Shown: one piece after another, positions 49,638 to 60,419 of the stretch | How positions within the stretch are numbered: the stretch's first letter is position 1 | Layout: each line of letters starts with the position of its first letter | NCBI GenBank assembly: GCA_003254925.1 | Contig: QANZ01019422.1 | Span: 101,750 to 165,749, forward strand | Direction: 5' to 3' | Length of the DNA: 64,000 nucleotides | Source of the DNA: Chamaecrista fasciculata | Taxonomy: Eukaryota; Streptophyta; Magnoliopsida; Fabales; Fabaceae | The notes under the pieces: generated by a model | Told to the model about the DNA's origin: nothing | What the model saw: only the letters and a program-made list of their open reading frames with translations | Databases searched by the model: none | Made by a program: the position numbers and the translations under genes

Positions 49638-52493
49638 TTATAAAGAGAGGTCTTTGGTTACGGAGTTAGGGCAAGCGGCTATTAAAGTGCAATGCAAGTG
49701 CCTATGGCAAGTGATCAAGTGATCGTTGGTTATACCGGCTGCTTGCATGAAAGAGTGAACCACGGTTGAACCAACGAACCTAAAATTTCTTCGAACCATG
49801 TCTTTACTTATGCTCTCGGACTTTGATGTTTTAACCAGAATCTTGTGACCAAACTTGTATTGAGTGGAGATGGGTTTGTGATTTACAAAACCCCATATGT
49901 ATTTGTCAAATGTTCCAAATTCCTTCTTAATCTGAAATTGCCAAAAGTTTGGAAAAACAAAATATTAGCTAACCCAAAACTAATTTCATTTGAAGAATTT
50001 GTAGTGTGTTAAAATCTCAATTTAATTATGAAAACAAAACCATATAGAAGACATAAATTAAGAATTTAAAAAAAATGATATTATTTATTTATTATTATTA
50101 TCTTGTATCTTTTCAACAATTTTTTTTTGAGTTTTCAATGTAACTAATTCAATACCCTTTTAAGATACTATATAAATAATAGAGAAACAAAAAGCTCCAA
50201 CTTTTTTTTTTATACATAAAGCTCCAAGTTTTAAATCAACAAATGTGTGAAAGACCAAAAACTTAAAAGAGAAAATAGTAAGAAGCAGTTGAAAACAAAG
50301 ACAATATAGTACTTCCCCATCATTGATACTCGAAAAAGTTTAAACCCAAAAGAAAATAATCATAATAAAAACAGAGATCAGGTAAGAAAAATCAAGTACT
50401 CAAAAGGGCATATATATAATTAAGCATAGCTCATGAGGAACTTAATTAATTAATTAATTAATTAACAATACTTTTTCTTACCTCTAAAATTCGATTAGCG
50501 TTGTCAACAACTCCTCGAACTCTGCTTATATCAATCCCATATTCCGAACTAATCGAAATCATTTGTTTCTCATTTAAGTTGGCCACTATCTCTGCATCAA
50601 ATTCTGAAAACGCAGTCCTGTTCATAAATTCGAAAGTTAGTTAATACCCCTCTTTTGATCCACATCAATTATTATATAGAATAAACTAATAATTTGGTCC
50701 CTGAAATATCACCGAGTTGTCAACTTGGTCCTTGGAAGATTAAAATATACATTTAGTCCCTGGAAAATCAAAATGGTATATTTTTTAAAAATTAAAATAA
50801 TAGTGTACTATGGACTAATAATATATCATTTTGATCTTTCAGGGACTAAATTGTACATTTCAATCTTTCAGAGACCGAGTTATCAGCTCGGTGATCTTTA
50901 GGGACCAAAATGAGAGTTTACTCTATTATATATTTCAAACTATTAATTATTATTATTTGAGTAAATATATAAATTAGTCTCTAAAACATATATTATTTAA
51001 CAATTTACTCTCTAAGAGTGGAGTTTTCATTCTTTTAGTCCCTAAAAGTCTTACTACTAATACATTTTCTTATCCCTCTATAAATTAATCTCTAAACATA
51101 TGTTGGGATTGGAGACTAAGAAGGAGAAGGAAAGAAAAAGATAGAAGAGTCCCCTTATTTTTTTTTTTTATCTCTGGAATGATCTAAGCAAAGATTAATC
51201 TCATTTGAGTATGAGACCAGAGACGAAGAGTCCCGTCATTTGAAAAATAAGAAAATAGTAGATAATGAGGAATTGAGTTTTAATCTCTTATTCTTTTTCT
51301 CCTTTTTGGCTCATTAAAAATTAATTTCTCTTCTCTTTCCCTTTCCTCTTTAATCTTTGATCCAATCGTAATCATATTGAGGTTCTTACAGCAAAACCCA
51401 ACCTGAAATCTTGGCGTTTCTTGAGAATTGAGGTCCAATCTGATCCAACCTGAGCGCCACTTAGGACGAGAAGCTCGAACAATATCCTGATGGACAACAA
51501 GGTTTTTTATATTTTAGTCAAATGTCAATTGTAATAATAATCATTTGTCTCTTTATATTTTTGCTTTGTCTGCTAGGTGTTTGTGTCTGTGAGAGATAAA
51601 GAGAACAAAACAGTGAAAAAACAAAGAGAGAATAGTGAGTTTACTTGTCATCATGCTCTGGGACTCCCCATTCTTCATCATGATAAGCAACATAAATAGG
51701 ATCTAGTAATCACAAAACACATTGAAGTTACTAGTTAGTACAATCCTGAAACCGTTAAAAGTCATTAAAAGGCACAGAAGTAATACAGTTTAGTCCCTTA
51801 CACCTATTTTATAACAACTAACTTGTAAAGACAGAATGATTAAAATGTATTGTCTCAATGACTTTTAAAGATTAAATAGTGTAAACCAAACTTTCACGTA
51901 TTAAGTTGCTAACTCGTGTATTTTTTTTTACGGAAACTATATAGAGTAAACTTACTTTTTGTCCTGAACTTGTCCTAAAATTATGATTTAAACCCTGAAT
52001 AACATTTACAAAATAAGGACCAAAAAGTGTATTTTCAACATCTATTGACCACTAAATCGTATTTTTGGAAAAAAAAAATTAGGGACTAAAAGTATATTTT
52101 CACAACTATATATGATCATTTTTTTTTTACTTTTAGTAGTACCTGAATTGGCAGTGATAAAGCTGCATCTCTTGTGCTGCTGATCCTGATCATGATGATC
52201 ACTTGTTGTTGTGAGAATATTGCTTGAAGCATGATGATCAAGAAGAGGAATCTTCACTACCTCTCTTTCAAACTTTGCAGACTTTGATCTTCCATAATGG
52301 GCAATCTTCATCTTCCTCTGTGCTTGTTGCAGAGCCACTTGTTCCCTTCTCACAGCAGCTATACTTCCAGGTGACTCAGTGATCAAAGAAGAACAATAAC
52401 TCAAATTATTATAATTATAGGATCCCTCTTTGAAACTCTTTGACTTTTTCATCCTCTCCAAACTAGGAGAAGGAGCCTTCTTTGAGTAATTTC

Positions 52494-52527
<34 letters not shown>

Positions 52528-52836
52528 CACTACTACATTTGTAGGCTTCTCATCAGAAACTTGAGTTTCTTTGCTGTAGTCATTGTTGTTGTTATTATTA
52601 ATAGTAATAAGCCTTGGGGACTTTGACTTTGGAGAAATTGGGGGTGTCAATGAGGTTTTACTAGGAGGAGGTAATGGTGATGGTGGTACTAGTTTCTTCA
52701 TGGAGTTTCTCCTCTCAAGGTTATTAGGAACTCGGTTACATGTCGGCTGAAGCACCGGCCGGCCATTGATCCTGGCCACCGCAGGCAGAGGGGCTGCTTC
52801 TATGCCTTCTACTACTTTAGCCTTGGAGCTACACAT
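49638..52836 (-). CDS. DNA-3-methyladenine glycosylase I (TAG)-like protein, 5 coding exons, 421 aa
   Basis: Coding exons in transcript order: 52143-52836, 51645-51702, 51403-51486, 50482-50617, 49638-49931. Split codons match at every junction (1266 nt). The start is MCSSKAKV, the first ATG in frame. Residues 1-220 are a plant-specific disordered extension with Pro/Ser-Pro clusters, an Asn run, a Thr run (residues 104-114) and the segment PGSIAAVRREQVALQQAQRK. Residues 222-400 form the TAG domain of the helix-hairpin-helix DNA-glycosylase superfamily. The four zinc ligands are visible by alignment to E. coli TAG: C224, H239 (AYHDEEWGVP), H395 (NDH) and C399. The aromatic residues Y235, Y238 and W268 are kept. 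The Glu that recognises 3-methyladenine in E. coli TAG (E38) is Ser260 here (LSGAQVGSDW). The family excises alkylated adenine in the nucleus; whether this protein does so is unclear. Confidence 0.93.
50679..50923. mobile_element. Family B MITE in intron 3 of the TAG-like gene, 245 bp
   Basis: Inverted ends GAATAAACT...AGTTTACTC, with 'tttggtccctgaa' and 'tttagggaccaaa' arms. The 9-bp target duplication tattatata is perfect (50670-50678 and 50924-50932). It sits between exons 3 and 4 and does not touch a splice site. Confidence 0.9.
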
Positions 52837-52996
52837 TATTTCTATATATGTTTTTGCCTTCTTGTGAACTTTAATTTGTGCTAGGGAAATTAACAAGGAG
52901 AAATTAAGGACTAGAATGAAAGAAATAATAGGTAGGGATGATAGATGATGGAAATGAGAGAGTAGTGAAGGAGAAAGGAAAGGAAGATATGTGGGG

Positions 52997-53003
52997 TTTT
53001 ATA
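52997..53003 (-). promoter_or_regulatory. TATA box of the TAG-like gene
   Basis: On the - strand the sequence reads TATAAAA, about 160 bases upstream of the start codon at 52836. This is a normal plant spacing, with transcription start near 52970 and a 5' UTR of about 130 bases. Confidence 0.55.
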
Positions 53004-53159
53004 AGAAGATGAGGAAGGGAAGTTGTAACATGGGGAGGTGGGGATCTGCCATACAACCTCTTGTGGAGGGCATTACTTTATGCAAACTAAACCACGAGGG
53101 ATGAATGTGACACACGCTTTCATTAAAATCTTAACCCATTTGGCAATATGTGTATATAT

Positions 53160-53815
53160 CTATGCATATTGAGTGAATTCATGATTTGGTCCCTGAATGA
53201 TGGTAGATTTATCAATTTAGTCCTTAAAGATAAAAGAGTAAACTAACAATTTCATCCCCAAAAGATCCCGAACTGATAACTCTATCCTTAAAAGATTGAA
53301 ATACATAGTTTAGACTAAAAATCAAAATAGTTTATTTATTAGTTCTTTTCATGGACCAAATAGTATATCACTTTAATCTTTTAAGGATTAAAAAGTATGT
53401 TGTTTTAATCTTTTAAGGACTAAATTGTATATTTCAATCTTTCAGGGACCGAGTTGTTAGCTCAGTGATCCTTCAAGGACCGAATTGTTAGTTTACTTAA
53501 GATAAAATTATAAAGTTTAATCCTCTTGAAAGATGCAATTTCAATCAATTTAGTCATCTTGTTAAATATACAACCTAAAATTTAATGACAGATTTGATGT
53601 GATTCTAAACTTTGTTAGTATTATACTTACTAGCTAATTGATGTTAGAAAATCATATAATTAACCCTTGAACAAAATGACCAAATTGATTCATTGTAATT
53701 GCATTTTTAAAAGACTAAAATCTTATAAACCCATCTTTATTTAGGGACTAAATTGAGAAATTCATTATTTTTCAAAGACCAAATCATTAATTTACACTTC
53801 ATATATGTATGCATA
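53160..53815. mobile_element. Older foldback element interrupted by a family B MITE
   Basis: The left part 'gtgaattcatgatttggtcc' (about 53169) pairs with the right part 'gaccaaatcattaatttac' (about 53779). The inner MITE at 53236-53498 splits it. The left arm reads 'tttagtccttaaagataaa' directly up to the inner insertion. The outer target duplication was not resolved. Confidence 0.6.
53236..53498. mobile_element. Family B MITE, nested copy, 263 bp
   Basis: Inverted ends GAGTAAACTAACAATTTC...GAATTGTTAGTTTACTT with long arms. The 9-bp target duplication aagataaaa is perfect (53227-53235 and 53499-53507). Confidence 0.9.
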
Positions 53816-55446
53816 CCTCAAGGCTAATCATAATAGCTGTTATTGTTCCTCTGAAACTCTCAGTATTGGTTCTGATCACAGTTATTTGATTCCTTTTAGC
53901 CTTCAATAAGGAGAGAATCAAGGAAGAAACTTGTAGGAGGATTCGTTGGGTGGGAAATTATATTGAGATGTGCTGGAATTACCAACTATATATAAATATA
54001 TATGTATATATGCTTTTTCTTATATATATATATGCAACTTCTCCTATAATTTCAACTATATGTGTGTGTGTATATCTGCTTGTCTTATTAATGGATTAAA
54101 TTAAACTAAAGAACATTATTTAAGCATATTTATCATAGCTGAATTCTGCCAAAAGCCTAGCTAAAAGTATGCTTAATATATATGTTCACTAGTCATTTTA
54201 TAATTGGTTAAACACTTTTAGTCTCCCTAGTTTTACAATAAGTTTCATATCAGTTTAAGTGTTTCCTTCTTGCTTTAGAAAATGTTCCAATTTTTCTGTT
54301 CTGTTAAATCTCTAATTTAACTTTTACTGCAAAATTTGAAAGTTATATTAAGTAGGAAACCAAATATATTAAGTATGAGTTAATAATGGCAAGTGAACAA
54401 ATAGTGTCTGTGTCATTTTCAGCAGATTGTTAGGTTGAGTGATAAATTTTGAATGAATGACATGACAGTAAGGCAAGATTAAATCATTTTAAATATATAT
54501 ATATATATATATATTATTTTGTATAATTTTTAGATGAAAATACATAAAAACCCCTGGAATATTTTACCGATAACATAAAAAAAACTCCTTCTAAACTTTG
54601 AAAAATGATCTTAAACTTTTAATTTATGTAAAAGAAATTATTATGTTTTTCAATAAAAAAAAATCAATTTTTTAAAATTTTATGATTATTATTACATTTG
54701 AAATTGACCGAAACTTAATATTAGCAATTGCTGTTGGATTTTTTTAATCAAAATTTTAATTGATTAAAGTTTAAGGAGTGTTATACACTCTTGATAAAAT
54801 TAAGAGTATTTTATTCATTTATTTTAACCTAATTTTTACAAACTTGATCAACCTAGATTTTTTTTCCCCCACTAAATATCTTTTAATGAATTTATAGGTT
54901 GGAGTGGTGGATAAGGAAAAGGTGCAAATTCAAGAAAATGACCACCAATGATTGGTCTTTTCTTTTTAGCTGTATGGAATCTATAAGCCTTTCTCTTTCT
55001 CTATTTCTTGCTATATATGTATGTTTGTGTGTGAGTGAGAGAGCAAACTTTTCTGGGTAGAAAAAGCACATGTGACCCTTTATGAGAACCCTTACAAACA
55101 AAGCACTAGGCACATAGTATGCCTGGTTTGGGATTGAACTAAGTGGTGTAAAATAAAGAAAATTTAATATCCATGAGTTTTAATAAGTTGAGTTCTAAAA
55201 TATTTTTTAATTTTAAAAATTGATATATATCTCTTAAACTTGTTACTTTTATCACTTAGCGCCATCCTTTTGTCAATCTTCAATATCTAATTATGACCAT
55301 TTTAATTTGTATATATATGAAAAAGTGAAATTATCTAGAAATGTTATTTAAAGTTCGCTATGTCTCAAATTAAAATTCAAGGGTTCTAAGTACATTTTAA
55401 CCATACAGAAAATAAGATATATATATATATATATATATAAACTTCT
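53816..55446. other. Upstream region of the TAG-like gene and AT-rich intergenic DNA
   Basis: Several (TA)n and (TG)n tracts (53990-54075, 54497-54518, 55416-55438). No supported coding frame; the 73-codon frame at 54892-55113 (-) has no recognised motif. Confidence 0.5.
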
Positions 55447-56004
55447 GGTCAAAACCTAATTTATAAGGTGAGTTTATTTTTGGTCCTCAAACTTGTTTGT
55501 TCTGTTTTAATACTCAAATTTTCTCATTTGTTGTTAGACCCAAACGTGATTATGTCTTTTTTTAGTTACAATATGAAGATAAATTTGTGGTTAATTTTTT
55601 TTCTCTCTCTTCCAACTCACTTAGTAAGAGTTTAGGACACCTATGAAAGAGAAATCATCTAGTCCAGGTGGTTTTTGTTCTGTTTTAATACTCAAATTTT
55701 CTCATTTGTTGTTAGACCAAAACGTGATTATGTCTTTTTTAGTTATAATATGAAGATAAATTTGTGGTTAATTTTTTTTCCCTCTCTTTCAACTCACTTA
55801 GTAAGAGTTAAGGACACCTATGAAAGAGAAATCATCTAGTCCAGGTGTCCAAATCAGATATTACAGTCAAAACTAGACAGAATCACTTTTTGTACTAACA
55901 GTGAAACAAGTGAGAAAATTTGAGAACCAAAAAAGAATAAAGGAAAGATTGAAGAACAAAATGGAGTTTGCCCTATAATTTGAAGACCAAAATGAAATTT
56001 TGAC
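55447..56004. mobile_element. Family D foldback element with an internal tandem duplication
   Basis: Ends ggtcaaaac and gaaattttgac, with arms 'tttttggtcctcaaac' and 'tttgaagaccaaaatg', as in 9313-9764. A segment of 178 bases is duplicated in tandem (about 55494-55671 and 55672-55849), containing 'tagtccaggtg' at the end of each unit. Confidence 0.7.
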
Positions 56005-56383
56005 GAAAAATTTTTTCGTGATACTCAAAACAGAGATCTTTCATTTCTTTCTCTTTTATTCTTATTTTCTTGTACTGCTTCTGTCTTCTGGTTTATGTAC
56101 TTTCTACTAGTGAAACTGAATTGCATGTGTTTTTGAGGTCTCTGTGGTCCTTAAATTAAGTGACAATAATTCATAACAACAAAGGAAGATCTTTTTGTCT
56201 AAAACCATATATGGAGCTAGTCTCAGTGACTTCACTTAATTCCACACATATCAATATTATGCTTATGGACTCTGGATATATTAATTCTGACAAAATCGCT
56301 GTTTGTGAACGATAAGCATGGAATATCATAAAAGATGTTTTTATATATATTTAGAAAAGGAAAAACCCATATGTTTTTATATA

Positions 56384-57221
56384 GGCTACAAATCTATTTT
56401 GGTCTCTAATGTTTACCCTAAATTTTGTTTTGGTCCTCAATATTTTTTTTATTCCGTTTTGGTCTTTAATACTTCCTAAAAGTTTGTAATTGGTCCATAA
56501 CTATTAAATATGACTATATTCTCTTGTTTCAAATTCGAACGTGATGAAATTAGAACTATGAGTTAAATTTGATGAGTTCTTCTTTTTTTCCCAATTGGAG
56601 TTATCGACAAACGAGGTCAAATTAAGTATGAAATTAGGCTCGAAAATGAGCCGCTTGTTTCATAAATTTAGTCATATCTCTCTTGCTTCAAGTTTGAATG
56701 CAACAAAATTAGAACTACAAATTACTCTTGACAAATTCGTTCTCTATTTAATTGGGGCCATTGACAAGGTACGAGGTCAAATAATACTCCGAAAGTGAGT
56801 TTGGTTAAAATATAAATATTAGCTTTTGGAGTACTATTTGACATTGTTTGCCAACAGCCCAAACTAGACAGAAAAAGAATTTGTCAAGAGTATTTTGTAA
56901 ATTGCATTTGAACTTGAAACGAGAAAGATATGACCAGATTTATGAAACAAATAGCTCATTTTTAGGCCCTATTTCATGTCTGATTTAACGTCATTTGTCG
57001 ATGACTCTAACTAAACAAAGAAATAACTCATCAAATTTAACATGTAACTCTGATTTCATTGCGTTCGAGTTTGAAACGAGAGAGATATGATCACATTCAA
57101 TAATTAAGAACCAATTATAAAACTTTTAGAAAATATTAAGGTTCAAAACGGAACCAAAAAAATATTAAGAACCAAAACGAAACTTAGGATAAACATTAGA
57201 CACCAAAATAGAGTTTTGGCC
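56384..57221. mobile_element. Foldback element of family A, 838 bp
   Basis: Inverted ends (left 'aaatctattttggtctctaa', right 'agacaccaaaatagagtttt'), arms several hundred bases long. The 9-bp target duplication ttttatata is perfect (56375-56383 and 57222-57230). Length and internal blocks match the copy at 8390-9225. Confidence 0.9.
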
Positions 57222-57820
57222 TTTTATATACTTATTATGAGACATAAGTACACTTTTATTCTAATTTTGATAACTAGAATTCTACTTATCCAACATATAT
57301 ATACCAAGTTTATAGGCCGGACTCAAATAAACCATTTCACTTAGTAAAAAATTTATCATATAGTATTATGAGTTGAAGGCCAAATCTTTGGTAATCGGTT
57401 TATTAGTTGATTGTATTGTACTATATTGTTACAAATGCCTTTGATATATATATAGCTCATAGGGCATTATATATATACACACACATACATATACTTTGCT
57501 TCTAAGTGATACTTTCATTAATTATTTCTTGTACAGAAACTAATCAAAGAAAGAATATTAAAGACAGTGTTGCTCAGTAATATTTTAACTATATGAGTCT
57601 GATTGACATTGTGCTTTCTGAACTAGATCTGATGTCTCTTTATTTCTTAAAGGGCATAAGCTAATTTCCTCTCCAAATTTTATACCAACTATCAATTTCT
57701 TAAAGGCATAAGCTAACTATAAAATTGGAATACCATCACATAAATCAAAGGTCGATGCACTAGATCTGATGTCTCTTTATTTCTTAAAGGCATAAATCTG
57801 ATGTCTCTTTATTTCTTAAA
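57222..57820. other. Intergenic sequence with local duplications
   Basis: A block of about 30 bases ('atctgatgtctctttattt' plus 'cttaaaggcata') occurs three times, at 57627, 57764 and 57797, the last directly before the family C element at 57821. A (TA)/(CA) tract is near 57465-57495. No gene is supported. Confidence 0.6.
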
Positions 57821-58164
57821 GGCATAAGCTAATTTTCTCCTCAAATTTTATACTAACGGTCACTTTCGTTCCTAACATTTTATATTTTGATTAATTTTAT
57901 TCTTTAACTAAATTTTTTCAATAAATTAATGACGAACTGCATCCTATTTTTTAATTTGAGTTAAAATTTGAATTTTTTTCCTATCAATTTTAAATTATAT
58001 ATCGTTAGTCACATAGATTCTATCATTAATATTTAGCAAAAAATAAGAGCAAAGGATAAAATTGACCAAAATTTGAAACATTGAGGATGAAATTGCCAGT
58101 GAAAAAATTGGGGATGAAATTGACAGTTGGTGTAAAATTTTGGAACTACATTATTACTTTTGCC
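57821..58164. mobile_element. Family C MITE, 344 bp
   Basis: Ends GGCATAAGCTAATTTT and ATTATTACTTTTGCC are inverted. The 9-bp target duplication tttcttaaa is perfect (57812-57820 and 58165-58173). The interior matches the copy at 45894-46259 ('attttttaatttgagttaa' and 'atatcgttagtcac' blocks). Confidence 0.88.
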
Positions 58165-58219
58165 TTTCTTAAAAGTTTGATCTTATCCTTATGACTTTTA
58201 GTCTATATATATATATATA

Positions 58220-58580
58220 AAATACTAATTTCGTTCTCAATTTTCATACCAACTGTCAATTTCGTCTCCAATATTTTTTTGTTGTTACTTTCGTTCCATA
58301 TATTTCATATTTTGGTCAATATTATCCTTTTCTTACTTTAGTCCAATTTTAACGATAACATCTATGTGGTTAATGATATATAATGTAAAAACAAATTCAA
58401 ATCTTAACTCAGATTGAAAAACATGATGCAGTTTGTCATAATTTATTAATATAAGTTAGTCAAAAAATAAAATTGATCAAAATGTAAAATATTATGGACG
58501 AATTTGACCTAAAAAAAAAAAGATTAAGGACGAAATTAACAATTTATGGTAAAATTTGAAGAAAAAATTAATACTTTTCA
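58220..58580. mobile_element. Family C MITE, third copy, about 360 bp
   Basis: 'aaaatactaatttcgttct' at the left and 'aaaaaattaatactttt' at the right are inverted. The interior carries the same blocks in the same order but with one segment inverted relative to 45894-46259. The AT-rich flanks hide the target duplication. Confidence 0.65.
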
Positions 58581-58636
58581 ATAATATATATGTGTATCAA
58601 AGCCCTCAACTAACACTCCTCCAAGTTTGAGTTATG

Positions 58637-58957
58637 GCTATGAAGCATGAACACTTCATTTTGAGGACGTGTCGCCGTGTTAGACACGTGTCCGTGTTGG
58701 ACACCCGTACGACACCCACACGACATATATTCAAATATTTCAAAATATAAAATCAATTTTTTTGTAACTTTAACATGACAAATAATAAAAAATAATAACA
58801 CATATGACATATATTATGAATAGATATTATAATTTTAAAGTTTTCATCAAAATTTATGAATTTTTAATTATTTATGCCATGTCGTGTCATGTAAGTTTAA
58901 GAATTTAACGTGTCAATGCGTCCGTGTCGTGTCCCGTGTCAGTATTCATGCTTCCTA
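58637..58957. mobile_element. hAT-like foldback element with 'gtgtcc' rich ends, about 320 bp
   Basis: Ends 'tatgaagcatgaacac' and 'gtattcatgcttccta' are inverted. Arms contain 'gacacgtgtccgtgttgg' and 'gtccgtgtcgtgtcccgtg'. The 8-bp sequence gagttatg flanks it (58629-58636 and 58958-58965). A related partial sequence is at about 13675-13800. Confidence 0.7.
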
Positions 58958-59254
58958 GAGTTATGACATTTTAAAGTGAATACTAAAAGTGTAAAATTAC
59001 CTTTTTTTTTCTATTTGTTGTAAAATTACTTTTTTTTTTGGCCGAAGTGTAAAATTACTTTTCAATTAGCTAAAATTGACACTATATTATATAATTTTGA
59101 GATATTTTTGTTGTTGAATTTTTAAAATCATATATTGATGTAAGATACAAAATAAAATATAGACTAAAATTTAATTCTGATTCTTAATTTCTATATTAAT
59201 TTAATTATGTAAATTGCACAAAAGTATATATTCTGGTTTGATTTATTTGTAGGG

Positions 59255-59396
59255 TAAATTATACTTTGGTACCCTGTGGTTTGACCCTATTTCACTTTGG
59301 TACCCTGTGGTTTGAAACTTGACACTTTGGTACCCTGTGGTATTCTCCATTAACACTTTGGTACCCTTTGGAGCTATTTTGTAATTTTAACCATAA
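59255..59396. repeat. Four tandem 'tttggtaccctgtgg' units cut by the gap
   Basis: The motif 'cactttggtaccctgtggtt' or a close variant recurs four times at about 24-38-base spacing before the N run. It resembles one arm of a foldback repeat whose other arm may lie in the missing sequence. Confidence 0.7.
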
Positions 59397-60182
59397 NNNN
59401 NNNNNNNNNNNNNNNNNNNNNNNNNNNNNNNNNNNNNNNNNNNNNNNNNNNNNNNNNNNNNNNNNNNNNNNNNNNNNNNNNNNNNNNNNNNNNNNNNNNN
59501 NNNNNNNNNNNNNNNNNNNNNNNNNNNNNNNNNNNNNNNNNNNNNNNNNNNNNNNNNNNNNNNNNNNNNNNNNNNNNNNNNNNNNNNNNNNNNNNNNNNN
59601 NNNNNNNNNNNNNNNNNNNNNNNNNNNNNNNNNNNNNNNNNNNNNNNNNNNNNNNNNNNNNNNNNNNNNNNNNNNNNNNNNNNNNNNNNNNNNNNNNNNN
59701 NNNNNNNNNNNNNNNNNNNNNNNNNNNNNNNNNNNNNNNNNNNNNNNNNNNNNNNNNNNNNNNNNNNNNNNNNNNNNNNNNNNNNNNNNNNNNNNNNNNN
59801 NNNNNNNNNNNNNNNNNNNNNNNNNNNNNNNNNNNNNNNNNNNNNNNNNNNNNNNNNNNNNNNNNNNNNNNNNNNNNNNNNNNNNNNNNNNNNNNNNNNN
59901 NNNNNNNNNNNNNNNNNNNNNNNNNNNNNNNNNNNNNNNNNNNNNNNNNNNNNNNNNNNNNNNNNNNNNNNNNNNNNNNNNNNNNNNNNNNNNNNNNNNN
60001 NNNNNNNNNNNNNNNNNNNNNNNNNNNNNNNNNNNNNNNNNNNNNNNNNNNNNNNNNNNNNNNNNNNNNNNNNNNNNNNNNNNNNNNNNNNNNNNNNNNN
60101 NNNNNNNNNNNNNNNNNNNNNNNNNNNNNNNNNNNNNNNNNNNNNNNNNNNNNNNNNNNNNNNNNNNNNNNNNNNNNNNNNN
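59397..60182. other. Assembly gap of 786 N
   Basis: All bases are N, so nothing can be said of the content. Open frames spanning it are artefacts. The 3' end of the copia-like element to its right is probably lost in it. Confidence 1.
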
Positions 60183-60419
60183 CCCCACTCCACATTCATC
60201 GAGGTGATTTCAATAAAGTGTATCTGCACTTATACACGATCCCGTAGGAATATGAAATCATTAAGTACCTATGTACAACCTCACCAAAAATGCAGTATAG
60301 CACTATCACACACCATAGGAAGGGATATTTTAATTTAGTGCTACCAGAATTAACAGACGACTTGTTCTTCCCATTGAACCTTATTCATGGGATCACCAAT
60401 CACAAAGGTTGGGTTGCCA

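Noticed and set aside
52837..52896. N-terminal extension of the TAG-like protein by 20 codons
   Set aside because: The proposed upstream start is TTG; MCSSK at 52836 is the first ATG and resembles the start I recall for plant homologues.
59292..60229. Long open frames of 270-300 codons
   Set aside because: They are run through the N gap and contain only unknown residues apart from short ends.
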